In this document: positions 39,001-52,361 of the stretch, one piece after another
Numbering within the stretch: the stretch's first letter is position 1
Layout of the letters: each line of letters begins with the position of its first letter
The notes under the pieces: model-generated
What the model was told of the DNA's origin: nothing
What the model saw: only the letters and a program-made list of their open reading frames with translations
The model's database searches: none
Origin: Apostichopus japonicus
Lineage: Eukaryota; Echinodermata; Holothuroidea; Aspidochirotida; Stichopodidae
Direction of reading: 5' to 3'
Assembly (NCBI RefSeq): GCF_037975245.1
Contig: NC_092570.1
Coordinates: forward strand, 2,067,501-2,131,500
DNA: 64,000 nt
Made by a program: the position numbers and the translations under genes

Positions 39001-42000
39001 CTGGTTGATTCCAGTGGCTACACAAGTTTTCATGGTTTTCAGTTCAGTTCAGTTAAAAATTGTTTGCATATACATAGACAAACAAAAACAGTGCAGTAAT
39101 GGTATATACGGGATACTAGAAAAAAACTGGAAAAAATGTTTATCAAAGCTAGTAACCCTAAAGAAAAAGAAAGAAAATAACAGAACAGGTGAAGATGGGG
39201 GATGGAGTTGGGTATGAGGGCGGGGGGGGGGATTCTAAGATTCTCCGGACTGATGAAGGTAGGGGACCAGAGACAAATGAAGGATTTTATTAAAGGAGGG
39301 GATGTGGCCCTGTGATTGTTGAAGGGGGGGGGAGGGTGTGTCTGGGAGATCTAACCCAGGAATAAAATATAAAAATTTAGATTTCAAATGGTGCATTCTG
39401 AGGTATATTTAGACTATAAATCTGGTCTTTAATTGGCTTAAAGTGCAAGATTGTGATAAAATATGCTCTTAATATTTTATGTGTGGTTGAAACAGGGGTG
39501 TACACGACAGGAAGTGGTCTAATTCTTCACTGGCTAAATGTAAAAATCACACGACTTATTCTAAACACCGCTGGTTCAGTCTCTAACAACCTGACTTTGG
39601 AGTACGAGAGCCAATGTTAGTAGTTGGTTTAAATAGATCATACACAGTAGCCTACCATACATAACTTGACTGATCATACATGTGAGAAAGAACAGCACAT
39701 TTATTTGCCAAAATAAAAATTGTTATCATCTGTAATATCGGAATGAGTACGATACTTGATGCCATTATGTGCAATGCTATATGGTAATAAAAAACATATA
39801 GGATTCTTGGTTTGTTGCATGTTTTGTTGTTTGACTTCTGTTTGTTCTCAGTTCATGGGTTCTGCTTTAACTGTTTTTGATTTCCGTTACTCATCTTTCT
39901 TCTACAGATCTGTCACATTCACATAAAGCATTAAAAGATAAACGTTCTGGATATATGCTCAAGTTTTTTTCAGAAAATGAAAAGTTTTGTTTCCGAGGGT
40001 ACATACAAATGGTAAAGAGCATGAATATTCATGCTCAGGTCTTCATTCGTACACTGCTAGCAATGATCAAATTAAACTCTATCGGCTGAGAGCAGCTCTC
40101 TGAATTGCTAAATGGCACAGTAGCAACAACCTATTTCATAACCCCTTCTACTGAAAATTTTGCAACCGTGAATTTTTTAGGGGAATTCACCTGACTTGGA
40201 ATCTGCGCTCTGTGTAGTGTTACTGAGAACAGATGACATTCTAAGAAACAATACGTAAGCAACACGAGACATCGCATTGGTTGAGTTATAAGCACTTTAC
40301 TACCGATTAAAACCGAGATTATTATACCAAAGATAAGGGATGGCGTACATCCATTTTACAGTATGAATGTTAGCTACTGTAGCATGTTTGCAATGCTCAC
40401 ACTAAAACCATGTACGGTCAATTGCAACCGCATAAGGACAAAGATATGATGTGGTTGTATCATACCGGGCTTTCCTAGCTACACGGTCGCAGTTTGTTTC
40501 TGTCGGTCTAAAACTGTATCAAAACACTGACAATTTAGAACTGTCATAGGACTAAGGGAATCAATTTCAAATTATAGTCTTGATTCTGAAAGATGTTTAC
40601 AGCAAATGGTAATAAAAAAGGTCCCATCATGGAAGACTGACTAGCCTATATATAACCATGGAATAATATATTCTATATAACATTGCAGCCAATGTTATGA
40701 AAACTGGACAACTATCCATGTGCAAAGATGTACACTAATTTCCTTTTGTGCAGCAATGTATAAAACTTATAGTCATATCAAATGTAATTCCAATTACTTG
40801 AAAAATGTTTAAGATTTCCTCAACTGACAATTCCTTTCAACCCTAGTAGTTTTTCCTTTTACATCCCTATTAATATCTACTTGAAATCTTTGCATGTATT
40901 ATACATTTGCATTATTTGCAATAAAACACACACACAAAATGACTCGAAAAAAATCATTTTAATACTTTGTATCGATCAAATATTTTTCAATAAATCTGTG
41001 ATAATTACTCTACATAGGCTACCACTTGATGCTGTACATATTAAAATACATCTCATGCATTGCATTTCCAGAGGTAAATAAAAGAAAGCCATCAATAACA
41101 CCTCTTTCATTTTTCACTTCAAAGTTCTAACCGTCTGGAAAAGACTATACAAGGTTGAGGTATGCCATGCATGAAATGGCTGGATAAGTTCCAAAAAAAA
41201 AAAAAAAAAATGCAAAATCATGAAAAGTAATATCAGAAAGCTACCAAATATATTCTCTAGTTGCAAAAACATTTCATGACCATCCATTTGGAATCAGAGA
41301 TTAATTGTGCATGTCTAATGAAAAGAATTCTGATTTCTTACTTTGTTCCTCTTTATAACATATATACTTCACTTAAAATAGTGTCAATGTTATTAGTCGT
41401 TGGCAGCATTAAGGTCTGTCCATGTTCAGAATACTGTCTTGATTTTTTGCTCCCTACCCCCACCCACCCCCCACCTAAAAAAGACATCACTGCATAAAAC
41501 TAAATTAAAATTAGGAAATAGGAAATTGTTAATTTCTCTTTAATTAGATGTGAAAACCATTTTTGCATTAGTAGTGCACTATCTACTATGGATGAATTTC
41601 CGTTGGCAGTGTGACAATCTAGCAGTCTTGCGTCAGTCTAGCCTTGAGTTTCGCATGGAGACACCACGACAGATCGGATTATTACAGGACTCCCCCATGA
41701 GCAATCTCTCAACCTTTTCCACAGAGAGAGGAAAAAAATGATTAATTAAGGAGTCTTTTGGCACCAGCGTGTGACAGACCGTTGGGACAAAAGCACACCC
41801 AGCATAATAACAACAACACGTACGAGGGCAATCCTACAAAATGCAGAAACGGGGGAAGATTATACAAACATGTCGGGGTGTTGTTTGCATTCCTCTGATC
41901 AAGAACTTTCGTCTTACACTAAGTTGCAGGATATTACCAGTACTAGTAATGTCATCTCTAATACATGCATGGAGAAAATCTAGTTCCTGGTGTTGGTTAT

Positions 42001-42661
42001 TCTACAGTGCCAGCACACAACAATGTGATGTACTGTACCTTTCACTAGGTCTTTAGATTCGCGATTCTGCTTTGTGATGCTTCAACCAATCACCTACTCT
42101 GAAGGAGATTGCACACAGATCCAAACCATGGTCATAGATTCATGTCTTACACAGAGAATTACCCATGTATATCAATCTCACAATTGCTGGATAAGAAATT
42201 CTTGCTCTTCCCTGAAAAGATGTCAAAATTTGAAATGTAGCACCAGGCAACTGCTGTTCTGCTTGCAGTGTGATATGTTCATGCCACAGACGGGTAAAAT
42301 CCTTTTCCATTTCCCAATTCACAAAGAAATGTTGCAAGTATAAATTATGTCTCAATGAAGTCAATGACAGTAATTCCTACATGATTAATGTTAATATTTT
42401 TAATATTTTACCAGATATCAAACAAGAAAAAATGAAAAATGAAACAAGCCTATTATTGTCCCTGTCATGTCCACTTTAGACTTGCTCAAGTCATTTCAAG
42501 TAATTTGTAAATGATGCCCAAACATAAAGCCTCAGTGTCATCGAACAGACAGCTTGGTAACAGATTCTTAGCCCTGGAGAATTATTTACTTATTTGTTTA
42601 TCGTATTAGCATGTTTTTCCCTCCTTAGTATGAGATTTATGAATGGGTCTAACATTGTTAC

Positions 42662-42720
42662 ACAGTAGAACGAGGGTGCTAAGTTTTTGGGGAGACAGGT
42701 AAGACAAAAGGGAAATAAAT
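42662..42720. mobile_element. Fragment of the 35.8-kb foldback family
   Basis: The phrase AGTAGAACGAGGGTGCTAAG is followed by TTTTTGGGGAGACAGGTAAG and GGGAAATAAAT. It aligns with the right arm of the 35.8-kb element (GGTAGAATG...GGGGAGACAGGTAAG...GAAGTAAAT) at clearly reduced identity. Confidence 0.6.
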
Positions 42721-43384
42721 TTGGAATCACAAAGCAAAGGAGGAAAAAATTGAATACTAGGTCCTGTGGTTGTATAGTACACGTAAATGCTCCCATGTTG
42801 GCATATTAGATAATCACAGATACATGCTCTCAATTGAAAACACCACCCTTCCCCCCTACCTACCATTTGGTAAAATTACAACTGTTTTCCTTATTTGGCA
42901 TAAATACCATGATAATTAATATCAATACATTTCTTTTACACATGATATTTAATTATTGATATCCATGAAGAATGTTTAGAAATGGTATGTGACAGAAACT
43001 CTTTCTGCCCTATCTCTTGGTAATGAACATATTAGCTCTCCCTCTCCTCCCCTCCCCCTTTCCCCTCCCTTGCCCCTCCACTCCATTATTATTCATGACA
43101 CCTTCTCTGGTCTTAGACAATAATAATGACATAATGATATTCGTATCAAATGTAATTTTAACTAATTTGATCCATGTATGTATTTCTTCCTTGGACAGCA
43201 ATTCTTTCAACTCTAGTTATTTCTTCAGAACCTCTTAAATCTCCATAAAAAATACAGATCTACTTGATGTCTCTGCACATGTACTCAAACAAAACAAACC
43301 CAGAAAAAAAAACCAAAACCACAAAATGACACAAAACAGAAATCAATTGTTACTTTGTATCAATCAAAATTTAATTATCAATCA

Positions 43385-43410
43385 ATATATATATATACAC
43401 ACACACACAT
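43385..43410. repeat. TA/CA microsatellite
   Basis: A TA run followed directly by an AC run. Confidence 0.85.
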
Positions 43411-44574
43411 GAATATATCGATATGAACTCATAATAGATCAGTCTATACTGCCACTATTCATTAACAATTCATTATGCATTCAAAAAAAAAAAAGAGATG
43501 AAGTATTGTCTGCAATAGTTTCAATCAAAACCACATCATCGTAACTCTAATTAAAGGAAATGGATGCATAAAGTGTTCATTTCTCCCCGCATCTTCCATC
43601 AAAAAAAGCCTCTTTTTTTCTCTCTCTCTATATCTCTCTCTTCCATTTCCCCAGCCTACCTTAAACAGTTACACATGTAGCTAGGTAATATTAATATGTC
43701 TTGTTTACAGAGCTCTTCAAGACAGACTTACATGTTAATATTATGTAGTCTGCATATATAGGCACACACAGCCAGCAATATAAAGAGGGAGCTACACACT
43801 GAATTTACTATATAGAGCTGGGCTTGCAGCTTACATGGCCTGATTTGCTCATATAGTTAAAGGTGCTCTCATGCAACAAATTACTAGATAATTACAGCAA
43901 ACTTAGAAATGAATGACAACTAGAGAATCTGGAGGGGAGATGGGGAAGTTTTATTTATTTATATATTTTTTTATTAGGAAGACAGCTAGGGTTGTATGTA
44001 GTTCAATCGGTTAGCTAAATTCAAGGATGGTCATGCTGCTTATGAGTCATTGCTTCTACTTAATCACTTGAGACAGAGTTGCACAATTCTTTGTAGTTTG
44101 CTTCAGTCCCTTTGATGTGAGCTTTTATTAAAATGAACCGTAATCAAGTATTATATTTATTGTATTATATTATAAACACTACAGTATTGTAATGGTATAA
44201 TTCTATAATTACAAATCAGTTTTGTTAGTCCTTGTAATAAATCAGCCAATAGCTCGCTCCTAATATTTTCCTCCCCCCCCCCCCCCACCACCCAAAAGAA
44301 GTGATGACACGCAACAAGGTCTACCAAACTAAAATTAGGATTCTGAAAATTTACCCATGATTATTATTCCATTTTCTTTGTAATAATCAATGTTTATGAA
44401 ATAGAATGAAAAGAATTATTAGCATGACTTGAGGGATATCAAAATGGAATAAAAAACATTAAATGTCTTGGGACAGGGTAAAATTTTAAAGATTATTTCT
44501 GGTTGTTGCTTGGTCAACGAGATCTTAAGGGTTCAACTATGATGTAAACAGAACTTTTGAAATTATTAATGTAT

Positions 44575-45395
44575 GGTTCTAAATGGTACAATATCAGGTT
44601 CCAAATATGTTTGAATATTTGCATATAGTTCCAAATATGTTAGAATATTTACATATATGGTCCAAATATGTTAAGAGCTTTGGTTCCACTATAATAAAGC
44701 AAACACATGGTTTCAATACATACTACAGTAAACATACATTTGGTTCCATATTGTCAAGCATAAAATATGGTTTCAATACATACTGCAGTAAACATACATT
44801 CGGTTCCATATATAATAAAGTGTACATATGGTTTCAATACATACTACAGTAAACATACATTCGGTTCTGTATATAATAAAGTGTACATATGGTTTCAATA
44901 CATACTACAGTAAACATTCATTTGGTTCCATACATAGTAAAGCATAAATATGGTTTCAATACATACTACAGTAAACATACATTTGGTTCCATACATAGTA
45001 AAGCATAAATATGGTTTCAATACATACTACAGTAAACATACATTTGGTTCCATACATAGTAAAGCATAAATATGGTTTCAATACATACTGCAGTAAACAT
45101 ACATTTGGTTCCATACATAGTAAAGCATAAATATGGTTTCAATACATACTGCAGTAAACATACACTTAGTTCCATACATAGTAAAGCATACATATGGTTT
45201 CAATACATACTACAGTAAACATACACTTGGTTCCATATATAATAAAGCATACATATGGTTTCAATACATTACTGTAATAAACATACATTTTGTTCCATAT
45301 ATAAAAAAGTGTACATATGGTTTCAATACATACTGCAGTAAACATACTTAGATGGTTCCAAATATTATAAAGTATACATATGGTTCAAATACATA
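44575..45395. repeat. Minisatellite, about 61-bp unit, about 12 copies
   Basis: ATGGTTTCAATACATACT recurs about every 61 bp from about 44707 to 45317, joined by ACAGTAAACATACATTTGG and TTCCATACATAGTAAAGCAT. Edge units are more diverged and internal ones nearly identical, the usual pattern of unequal exchange. Open frames here derive from the repeat. Confidence 0.94.
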
Positions 45396-46122
45396 GCTCA
45401 GAGAATGCTTACAAATATAATCCCAAATATAACATAGAGTAAAAAACTTCCATACTCTGTTATGGCTTCTTGAATGGATATATTACATTGAAGCAAGTCC
45501 TTCCTTTCCTTTTAATAGTCAGTGGCAAAGACACATCATGTGTGCGCCGTTTAGGGCATAATTATCTATATACGATACGAGAAATTTTATCTCAGTGATG
45601 CAAAGGGAGAGAGAGAGGGGAGAGAGGGAAGCATAAAGAATGACAATAAGAACTGGGCCATCTTTGTCAGTACACATCCATCACACATGTTCCACATTTG
45701 TCATGTAATTCCCTAATCACACTCTTCCAATGTATTTCCTCTCTCTTTCATGTTAAATACAAAGCAATGATCACGAGAGAGCTGTTAATCCCATCAATAG
45801 AAAATGCCTCCATCTCAGAATTGTTCACATATGGAATGAATGATTATACTCCATGGGACTAAGAATGTGATGAAACCATCCAATTTAGGATTAAACAGAA
45901 AAGTTACATTTAATGAAGTGTTGATCAAAAAAAAGATGTAATTTCCCTTAGAGCTGCATTCTGTGTTCTAATTTTTGCGTCATTCGGTCCAAGCCATGGT
46001 ATTCACGCAAACTTTCTTACTCTCAAATCGTGAAGTGAAACTATTGTAATGACTTTGAGTACTGTACGAGAAAAACACAAATCAGCCTCATCATTATTCA
46101 AAAGAACCATATAAAAAATAAA

Positions 46123-46154
<32 letters not shown>

Positions 46155-46933
46155 TAAAATAAATAAACAATTCAACAAGTTTGATTTATATTTTAAAACA
46201 AAAGAGCCAAATATGCCATCAGCTACTAAATAAAGGCCATCGTTCATATATATCTTCACCTTATGAAAACAAATTGTTTCTGCACATAAACAAAAACCCT
46301 TTGCTTATTTTTTGCATTTCACTCCTGGGTAAACTTGGGGAGGGAGGGCTTATAACATGTCACCATGTTGTCCACCCTTAACCCTTTAAAGGAATGAGTG
46401 GCCAAAGACTACCCCACTATGATGTTATGACGCATTTGCCAAACAGGTGCTACCTTGAATTTTCCAGCGTAGATATGTTCGTCACTCAAACTGTACATAA
46501 CTAGAACACATAGAATCATGTTTGGAAGGTTAATTCACTGAACAAGTTTCAGGCTACCTCAGCAATCAAAGGCAGTATGTACATAATTCACTTTGGCAAG
46601 GGACTGCTATCTTCAGAAGATGTAATTTGATCTATCCGATATCATAAATTTGTCTTCATTGCTACTGATTTTCTCATACAGAGAATCATTATGATCTAAC
46701 AGTGTTTAACTTTCTTTCCTTCTTTCAGCGAGCAGCGCCTTAATGTGGTTAATAACTTCATCAAATGGAAAGAAGTGTGGAAAAATGTTAGGCAATATTA
46801 AATGCATACATGAGGTGAGAATATTGATATGTGTTGGAGGGAGACAAGGTATAGGGGTTTATTCAGCAGAAGCTGCCAACATCAAACACAAGCTATCATC
46901 ATTGGTCAATGTCATAGTTAATGTAGTTATTTT
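45396..46933. other. Intronic DNA with GA and AAT microsatellites
   Basis: A GA-rich run at 45605-45630 and an AAT/AAAT run at 46117-46170. No gene is supported. Confidence 0.55.
46117..46170. repeat. AAT microsatellite
   Basis: Repeated ATA/AAT triplets that grade into AAAT units. Confidence 0.88.
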
Positions 46934-46937
46934 ACTT

Positions 46938-47174
46938 GTATGTATGTATATTAGATTCTCCTGCAAGCAGGAACTCGCGAAGAAGCCTCATAGGCTTATC
47001 AAAGCCGCAAGCTGACCGAAGTCAGTCTCCTACATTCATATTTAACGTCCATAATTATGAATTGTTAATTGTCAACAACTCTGTAACTGGATGACATACA
47101 TTAATCTGGGAGTGACTCGAACCGGGGACCTTATGATTGAAAGGCACCGGCGTTAACCACTGAGCTAACACTCC
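46938..47174 (-). mobile_element. tRNA-derived SINE, copy 3 (full length)
   Basis: Seen, reading the minus strand from 47174: GGAGTGTTAGCTCAGTGGTT is an A-box-bearing tRNA-like start. GGTTCGAGTC is the B box and is followed by ACTCC, able to pair with the opening GGAGTG. A unique body of about 150 bp follows, with GCTTGCGGCTTTGATAAGCC and GAGTTCCTGCTTGCAGGAG, then an ATAC-repeat tail. A 7-bp direct repeat, ACTTGTA (46934-46940 and 47175-47181), flanks the element. The internal RNA polymerase III promoter defines it as a tRNA-class SINE. The family name is not known to me. Confidence 0.9.
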
Positions 47175-47181
47175 ACTTGTA

Positions 47182-49640
47182 ATGAACAACTATTATAGGT
47201 TGAATGTTCCTTCACACACAAAACTGAATACTACACTCTACATGTGACATTGTCAAAGCCACATTAGCAAGCATTTTAATGTTTATCTTTACTTCTTACT
47301 ATGTATTTTTTATTTTTTCTGTAATGGAGATCGCCAAATGCTGAATCTGTAGTTCAGAAGTTTCATATGAATATTCATATGAATATTCATAACATAGGCC
47401 AACTAGAGTTCACATAGATGTGAGTGTAATATGTTGTCTTGCAAGAAATGTAAAGATTGTTTGCTTCCAAAAGAGTGACAAAGATGACCTATATTCCTGT
47501 TAAAAGGGGGAAAAAATGCACAAGCCCTTCACTATAGAGAACTGGTTCATTTCTAATGGAATGTCACAAAAATATTTCAACATCCCTACAGGAAAACAAG
47601 GAGAGAAAAAACTTGTCTCTAAATATGACCTGAACTAGTCTCAATTGCAGCACCAAGGGCTTGCTTTAATCACCAAAGATCAAATCTTTTCTGGGCAGTT
47701 GAACTTGTAGCATGCATGTACCAGGGAGCTGCTGCATGTTAATTGATAGCAGATCTGCTTAGTAGATCTAGCTTGGTCCTGAGCTACGAATCTGGTCTGA
47801 AACTGGCTATAAAGTATCACGGCTCTTTACCTTGCAGCTTGCATGGTAAACAGCCTTACTGTATTAATTCACCTCAAAGTTTTTAATTTTCTAGTATGTT
47901 GGCATAGATGTCATTATAAACAGAAATCATGGAAAAAGTCTGGTCAAAATAATATAAAGGAATCCTGTTTTTTTCATTTACTCACAACTCTCAAGAGCTA
48001 AAGGTAGATGGGACAGTGTAAAAGGAGACAGGGTGGAACAGGTACCATAAAGGTAGAAGTGAAGTAACATAACCTCTGCAGTTGATTTCGGTTTAATCAA
48101 CTTTTTAATTCAAAACCCATAAAAAACTACTATAATGTAATCACAAAGTGGAATTTATTGGATAATATTCATACCATAATAAACTCAAAACAGTTGAATA
48201 CATAACAATCCTTTATAAATCTCTTGCTAAATGTTAACTTCATATTCTTAATTGTAACATGATCATTTGATATTAAAGTGAAAAATTCTTCTTTTTTTTT
48301 TACATAGTACTACTTATTCCCATAATTTTCACAAACTGAAAATCCTTCGCACATATGCATTTTAAGAGCTGAAATTACCCATCTACATAACTCATATTTT
48401 CTAGCTCATTTTCAGAGATGAGACAAGTTCCAGTCATTACATTTGATTCTGTCAACTGTACTCGAATACCTATACCAGTATCTTTTAGCTTCACGGTTCA
48501 CAACCAACTGTGGAATATTTCTCATTGTTTTAGATGGTTAAAAATGTCACAATTAACCCATGATGCTGCATGCATCAATACAAATAAACAGACTTGAATC
48601 ATATATTAACATCACTTTAGAAAATCAATGGAACCATATATACATATATAATACATGATACAGAATATACCAAGCAGTACTTATTCTCTCTCGACCACCC
48701 ACACAATTTCATTGCTTACACCCACATTGTCATAAATGGCAAGCCTTTTGTTCACAGTGATATTTGAAAGGTCAGCGATTATTATCAAGATGCAATTTGA
48801 GGACAAGTAGTTTTTTTTTCTTTTTTTTCCTGTTTTTTTCTCTTCGTCACTCTACGAATCTCTTTTTTTACTTTTTTCTTTGAAATATTTTCCAGCGGTA
48901 TAACTGAATGTTAAATAAATTACTGAGGAAAGATGTTGACTTGTCACATTTAATACATTGATAGCGATGGGGATCTCTGGTAGTCATTTATAACAAGATC
49001 TATTGCATTTTAAAATACAGAGTAGATTCACCCTTTATGGAGCAACAAAAAAAAAATAATAATTGACCATTGCATGAATGTAAGGTTGCTGTGATATGGA
49101 TGGTATGCAGAGACTCTTATTTATGGCATTATAAATCACTAAATGATTCAACAAATAAATGGGTCATTTGCTTTCAATTCTTTTTCAACAAAAAAACATA
49201 CTGCATATTATAAGTACTATGAAGAGGACTATAAAGAGGACATTATGTGACTTAAGATCATGTTTTTCTAATAGGTCATATTGTGATGAATCCATTGTTA
49301 ATATTGTCATGAAATTGCTGTCTGTCTGTCAGCAAAATGAATACAATTGGGAAAATTAGTGATTATAGACTAAACAGACCTTATATTAGATTGTATGTAA
49401 CAATTTTAAAACAACTTTCATATGACATTGAGAGATATCAGAAAAAAATTCCTTCACAAATATTATCACATTTTTCTTAACCTACCATTGTCAAATAATG
49501 TGTTTGTATGTAAATAGTTATTATACCTGATTAGCAGTTAGCAGGGCATTTTTAACAATAATCTTCTTAAAGTCACACATAAGTACATCCATGAGTTTAT
49601 ATCTCATCTACTATGATATTTTTCTGTATTTGCAGATAAT
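47182..49640. other. AT-rich intronic DNA without a supported gene
   Basis: Contains T-rich tracts near 48290 and 48810-48840, and a short tandem of CATATGAATATT near 47366-47390. No exon, RNA gene or clear element was found. Confidence 0.55.
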
Positions 49641-49649
49641 TTTGAATAT

Positions 49650-50221
49650 GACATATCATAATAAAATAATATAAATAAATACCATATATTAAAGTGCTGT
49701 TATCATGAAATAAAACATGCTCAAGAGCACTGTACAAAAGAACCAAAACCTGGAATGTAAAATTACCAAACTTAAGAAAACCTAAAAGTAATAACAACAG
49801 CAGTAAAAGTAAAACATGATATAAGACAGGGTAATAAACCACAATCAAGAACATAAAAATATAAATATACATAAATATGAGCACAGTAAAGTGAATAAAA
49901 CAATGTAATGTGAATAAGATTAATGCCCATACTCGAGCCTAAAAAGATAAGTTTTCAAATGCTTCTTAAAAATGTGTCAATAGATGTGACATTTCTCAAG
50001 TGATGAGGAAGAGAATTCCAGAGTTTAGGACCTGCTGCACTGAAAGAACAATCTCCATATGTGACTTTGTTAGTACGAGGAATGATTAGAGAAAGATGAC
50101 TTTGGGACCGTAATGCCCTAGCTGGCGTGTAGCGTTTCACCAAATCAGACATATAACTAGGAGATTGACCATTAAGAATATATATCACTGGTAACTTTTT
50201 AAGATAAGAAACGAAAGACAA
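49650..50221 (-). mobile_element. CR1/L2-like LINE 3' end with decayed reverse-transcriptase C-terminus
   Basis: Seen on the minus strand: a frame from 50221 contains LKKLPV, ILNGQSPSYMSDLV, YTPARALRS and YGDCSFSAAGPKLWNSLP, then HHLRNVTSIDTF. This is the familiar end of CR1/L2-type ORF2 proteins. An A-run near 49968-49972 holds a one-base frameshift; in the shifted frame it continues KKHLKTYLFRLEYGH and stops at 49922-49920. Between LPV and ILNGQ about a dozen residues expected in the family are missing. The 3' untranslated part contains TACAGTGCTCTTGAGCATGT and ends in an ATT/TAAT-rich tail near 49655-49685, matching the usual 3' design of these LINEs. It is a dead, 5'-truncated copy. Confidence 0.85.
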
Positions 50222-51493
50222 CAGTTTAGGATCTATTTCTTTCTTCCCCTATGTGTTTTATAGTTTTCAACTGAAGTAAAAATGTTATGATCTGTATTGA
50301 AGTTTGTAAATTTCATTCAAGGTTCTGAACTTTTTCTTTTATTGATAACCCATCCAATGACTACAGTACTTCATTTGGACCTTGGGATCATTCTTTTCTG
50401 ACATTTTAAGTCTAGTTGTAATATGTAATTAGTCAGAGGGACATGACAGCTTCGATCCTAACTGAATCTTCTTCAGAGGTTAAACTAAAATGAAAACAGA
50501 TGATAACAAACTATGAACACATTAAGAGTCACAGATGGACAGATGACTTGGACAAATGAGCGATGGATAGAGCAAACATAAACACCACAAAGGAGAGGTA
50601 AGATGGAACGTAAAGACGATGAGAGGATTAAAGGCATTGAAGACTCGCCCCAAATCGCGTTAGGCCATCTGAAAAAGTTAACTTTCTGTTGCTTGCAAGA
50701 GACGTTTTGTTTGTGTCGCTTCAAAATGCAGACAGTAATGAAACGTGATACCTTAATTGTTATCTTTAGCTGGACCTGAGATGTCTATCGCTGTTTCGTT
50801 TGTATACTGTGCTGTGGGTATTGACCGCAGCTGTATGTACTGACTGTACACTAGTGTCTAATTACCGACGGTATAGCAAGCTCTGTGTGTATTTTCTGGG
50901 ATCGATGGTGGTGTCTAACAGTTCTGTTACACCTCATTTGAAACTAGGTCAGATTACCGGCATTAGACGTTTCTTTTTGCGCGAGTCTTCACACCCTTTA
51001 AGGGTTGTGGAGATAAACTTTCGAGGGGAGTGAAAATGGAAGGTAATTAATAATGGCAGTGAAAAGGGAGGGGAATATTCCAGAGGTTTTAGAGGTCCTT
51101 ATACTACTCTTGATGGTGACAGGAAAGATTTTCTCAATATTACAAGATTGATTTTATAGAAGTCGTCTGTATAATTTTGTGTGTGTGTGTTTCTGTGAAG
51201 TTGCTCAACTGTTTGTACAGTATATAAAAGTTGCTAACAAATCTTTGCATTGCCTCGGAAGTTTATTCAATTCTTTGCACTGAATCTCATTCTGTATAGT
51301 AACACACAAGAAATTGCCACAAATAGGAAACTTAAGAAATGGAACATAATTCTTAAACATTTTGTTTACAAAATAATGAATTTAGCCAGATACTTCTTCC
51401 AGTATTGCACAGAGAATAACAAGGGTCACCATCTGCATCAGTGTGGAAAGATGGCCTTCGGGGTGCAACTCTACAGTCCTCAAAAAGTTTTAA

Positions 51494-51823
51494 AAACACT
51501 TAACTTCGGACCACTGGAATGTGCAAAGTGTTCTTCACGTCAAGGATGGATCACCTCTTCAATATTATCATCAAACCAAATCGAGACAGATTCTTGGCTC
51601 TGTAACATTAATCAAGTACCCATCTCACGCAAATTTCCTTTGCGAAAGACAGTTCTTCCTCCAAGCAGACAAAATCACACCAAAGAGTAAAAAAATTGAG
51701 CATCTTAGTACTTGTGATTTTGTAACCCATATTAAAGAGGTAGTACAGGGTAGCAATTTAGTTGTATTCTGTTTGTATACGTCTAATACCCAAAAATCAT
51801 GTAAATTAATAAGCATGAAGTAA
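51494..51823 (+). pseudogene. Possible pleckstrin-homology-like relic
   Basis: The plus-strand frame between stops at 51491 and 51823 reads WNVQSVLHVKDGSPLQYYH, then ILGSVTL and RQFFLQADK. This is similar in order to the W-xx-FVL, DGSLLYY, LGSIxL and YYLQAD landmarks of PH domains, but one loop is too short and the C-terminal helix with its Trp is missing. There is no good acceptor in front. It may be a decayed retrocopy or a coincidence. Confidence 0.22.
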
Positions 51824-52076
51824 AAGTGATTAAAAAGAGGGGGGGGTGTTACTTGGAATTATGTGAGAGAGGTGAGAAAAAAGAAAAAGAAGGATCAAAA
51901 CTTAAAAGCTTCATGTTTTCCTTCCAAATTAGTCGGCTCTGCTTTGAGATGATTTGAAAGCAACTTACTACTCTTAATTGTGTATAAAAGTCGTACGAAT
52001 GATAGAAACAACAACTGCAATGCCATTTTAATCGACAATTTGCAAACAAAATACTGAATGCCACTTTAACTTCAAA

Positions 52077-52115
52077 CGAAGAAGAAGAAGAAGAAGAAGG
52101 GAAAAGAAGGAGAAA
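52077..52115. repeat. GAA-rich microsatellite
   Basis: Uninterrupted GAA triplets followed by imperfect A/G repeats. Confidence 0.85.
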
Positions 52116-52338
52116 AAAAGCCCGTCAAAATGTCAAGGACGAAGCGTGACCTTCTTTGGCCTCTATGTATAGCACAGAATGCAAGCATCAAGTGGTAGAC
52201 ATAGCAAAAATTGTTTGCTCACAGGCTAGGGAGGAGCTCGCCAAATGGATTGACAAACTATAGCAGCAAATGGGGGAAGCGCTTAGCAGTCCCAGCAAAG
52301 GTCAATTAGTCCTCTGCAAAATTTATCAGAAGTTTAAA

Positions 52339-52361
52339 ATATATATATATATATATATATG
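52339..52361. repeat. TA microsatellite
   Basis: An uninterrupted AT run. Confidence 0.88.

Larger units (their letters stand above)
36076..44574. other. AT-rich intronic DNA without a supported gene
   Basis: Contains G-rich runs near 39220 and 39325, an A-run near 41193-41210, C-rich tracts near 41455-41475 and 43035-43080, a TA/CA run at 43385-43410 and a C13 run near 44275. CpG-richer patches lie near 38.45-38.85, 40.2-40.5 and 41.6-41.85 kb. Overlapping minus-strand frames at 37.58-37.98 kb are not recognisable as a protein. Confidence 0.5.
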
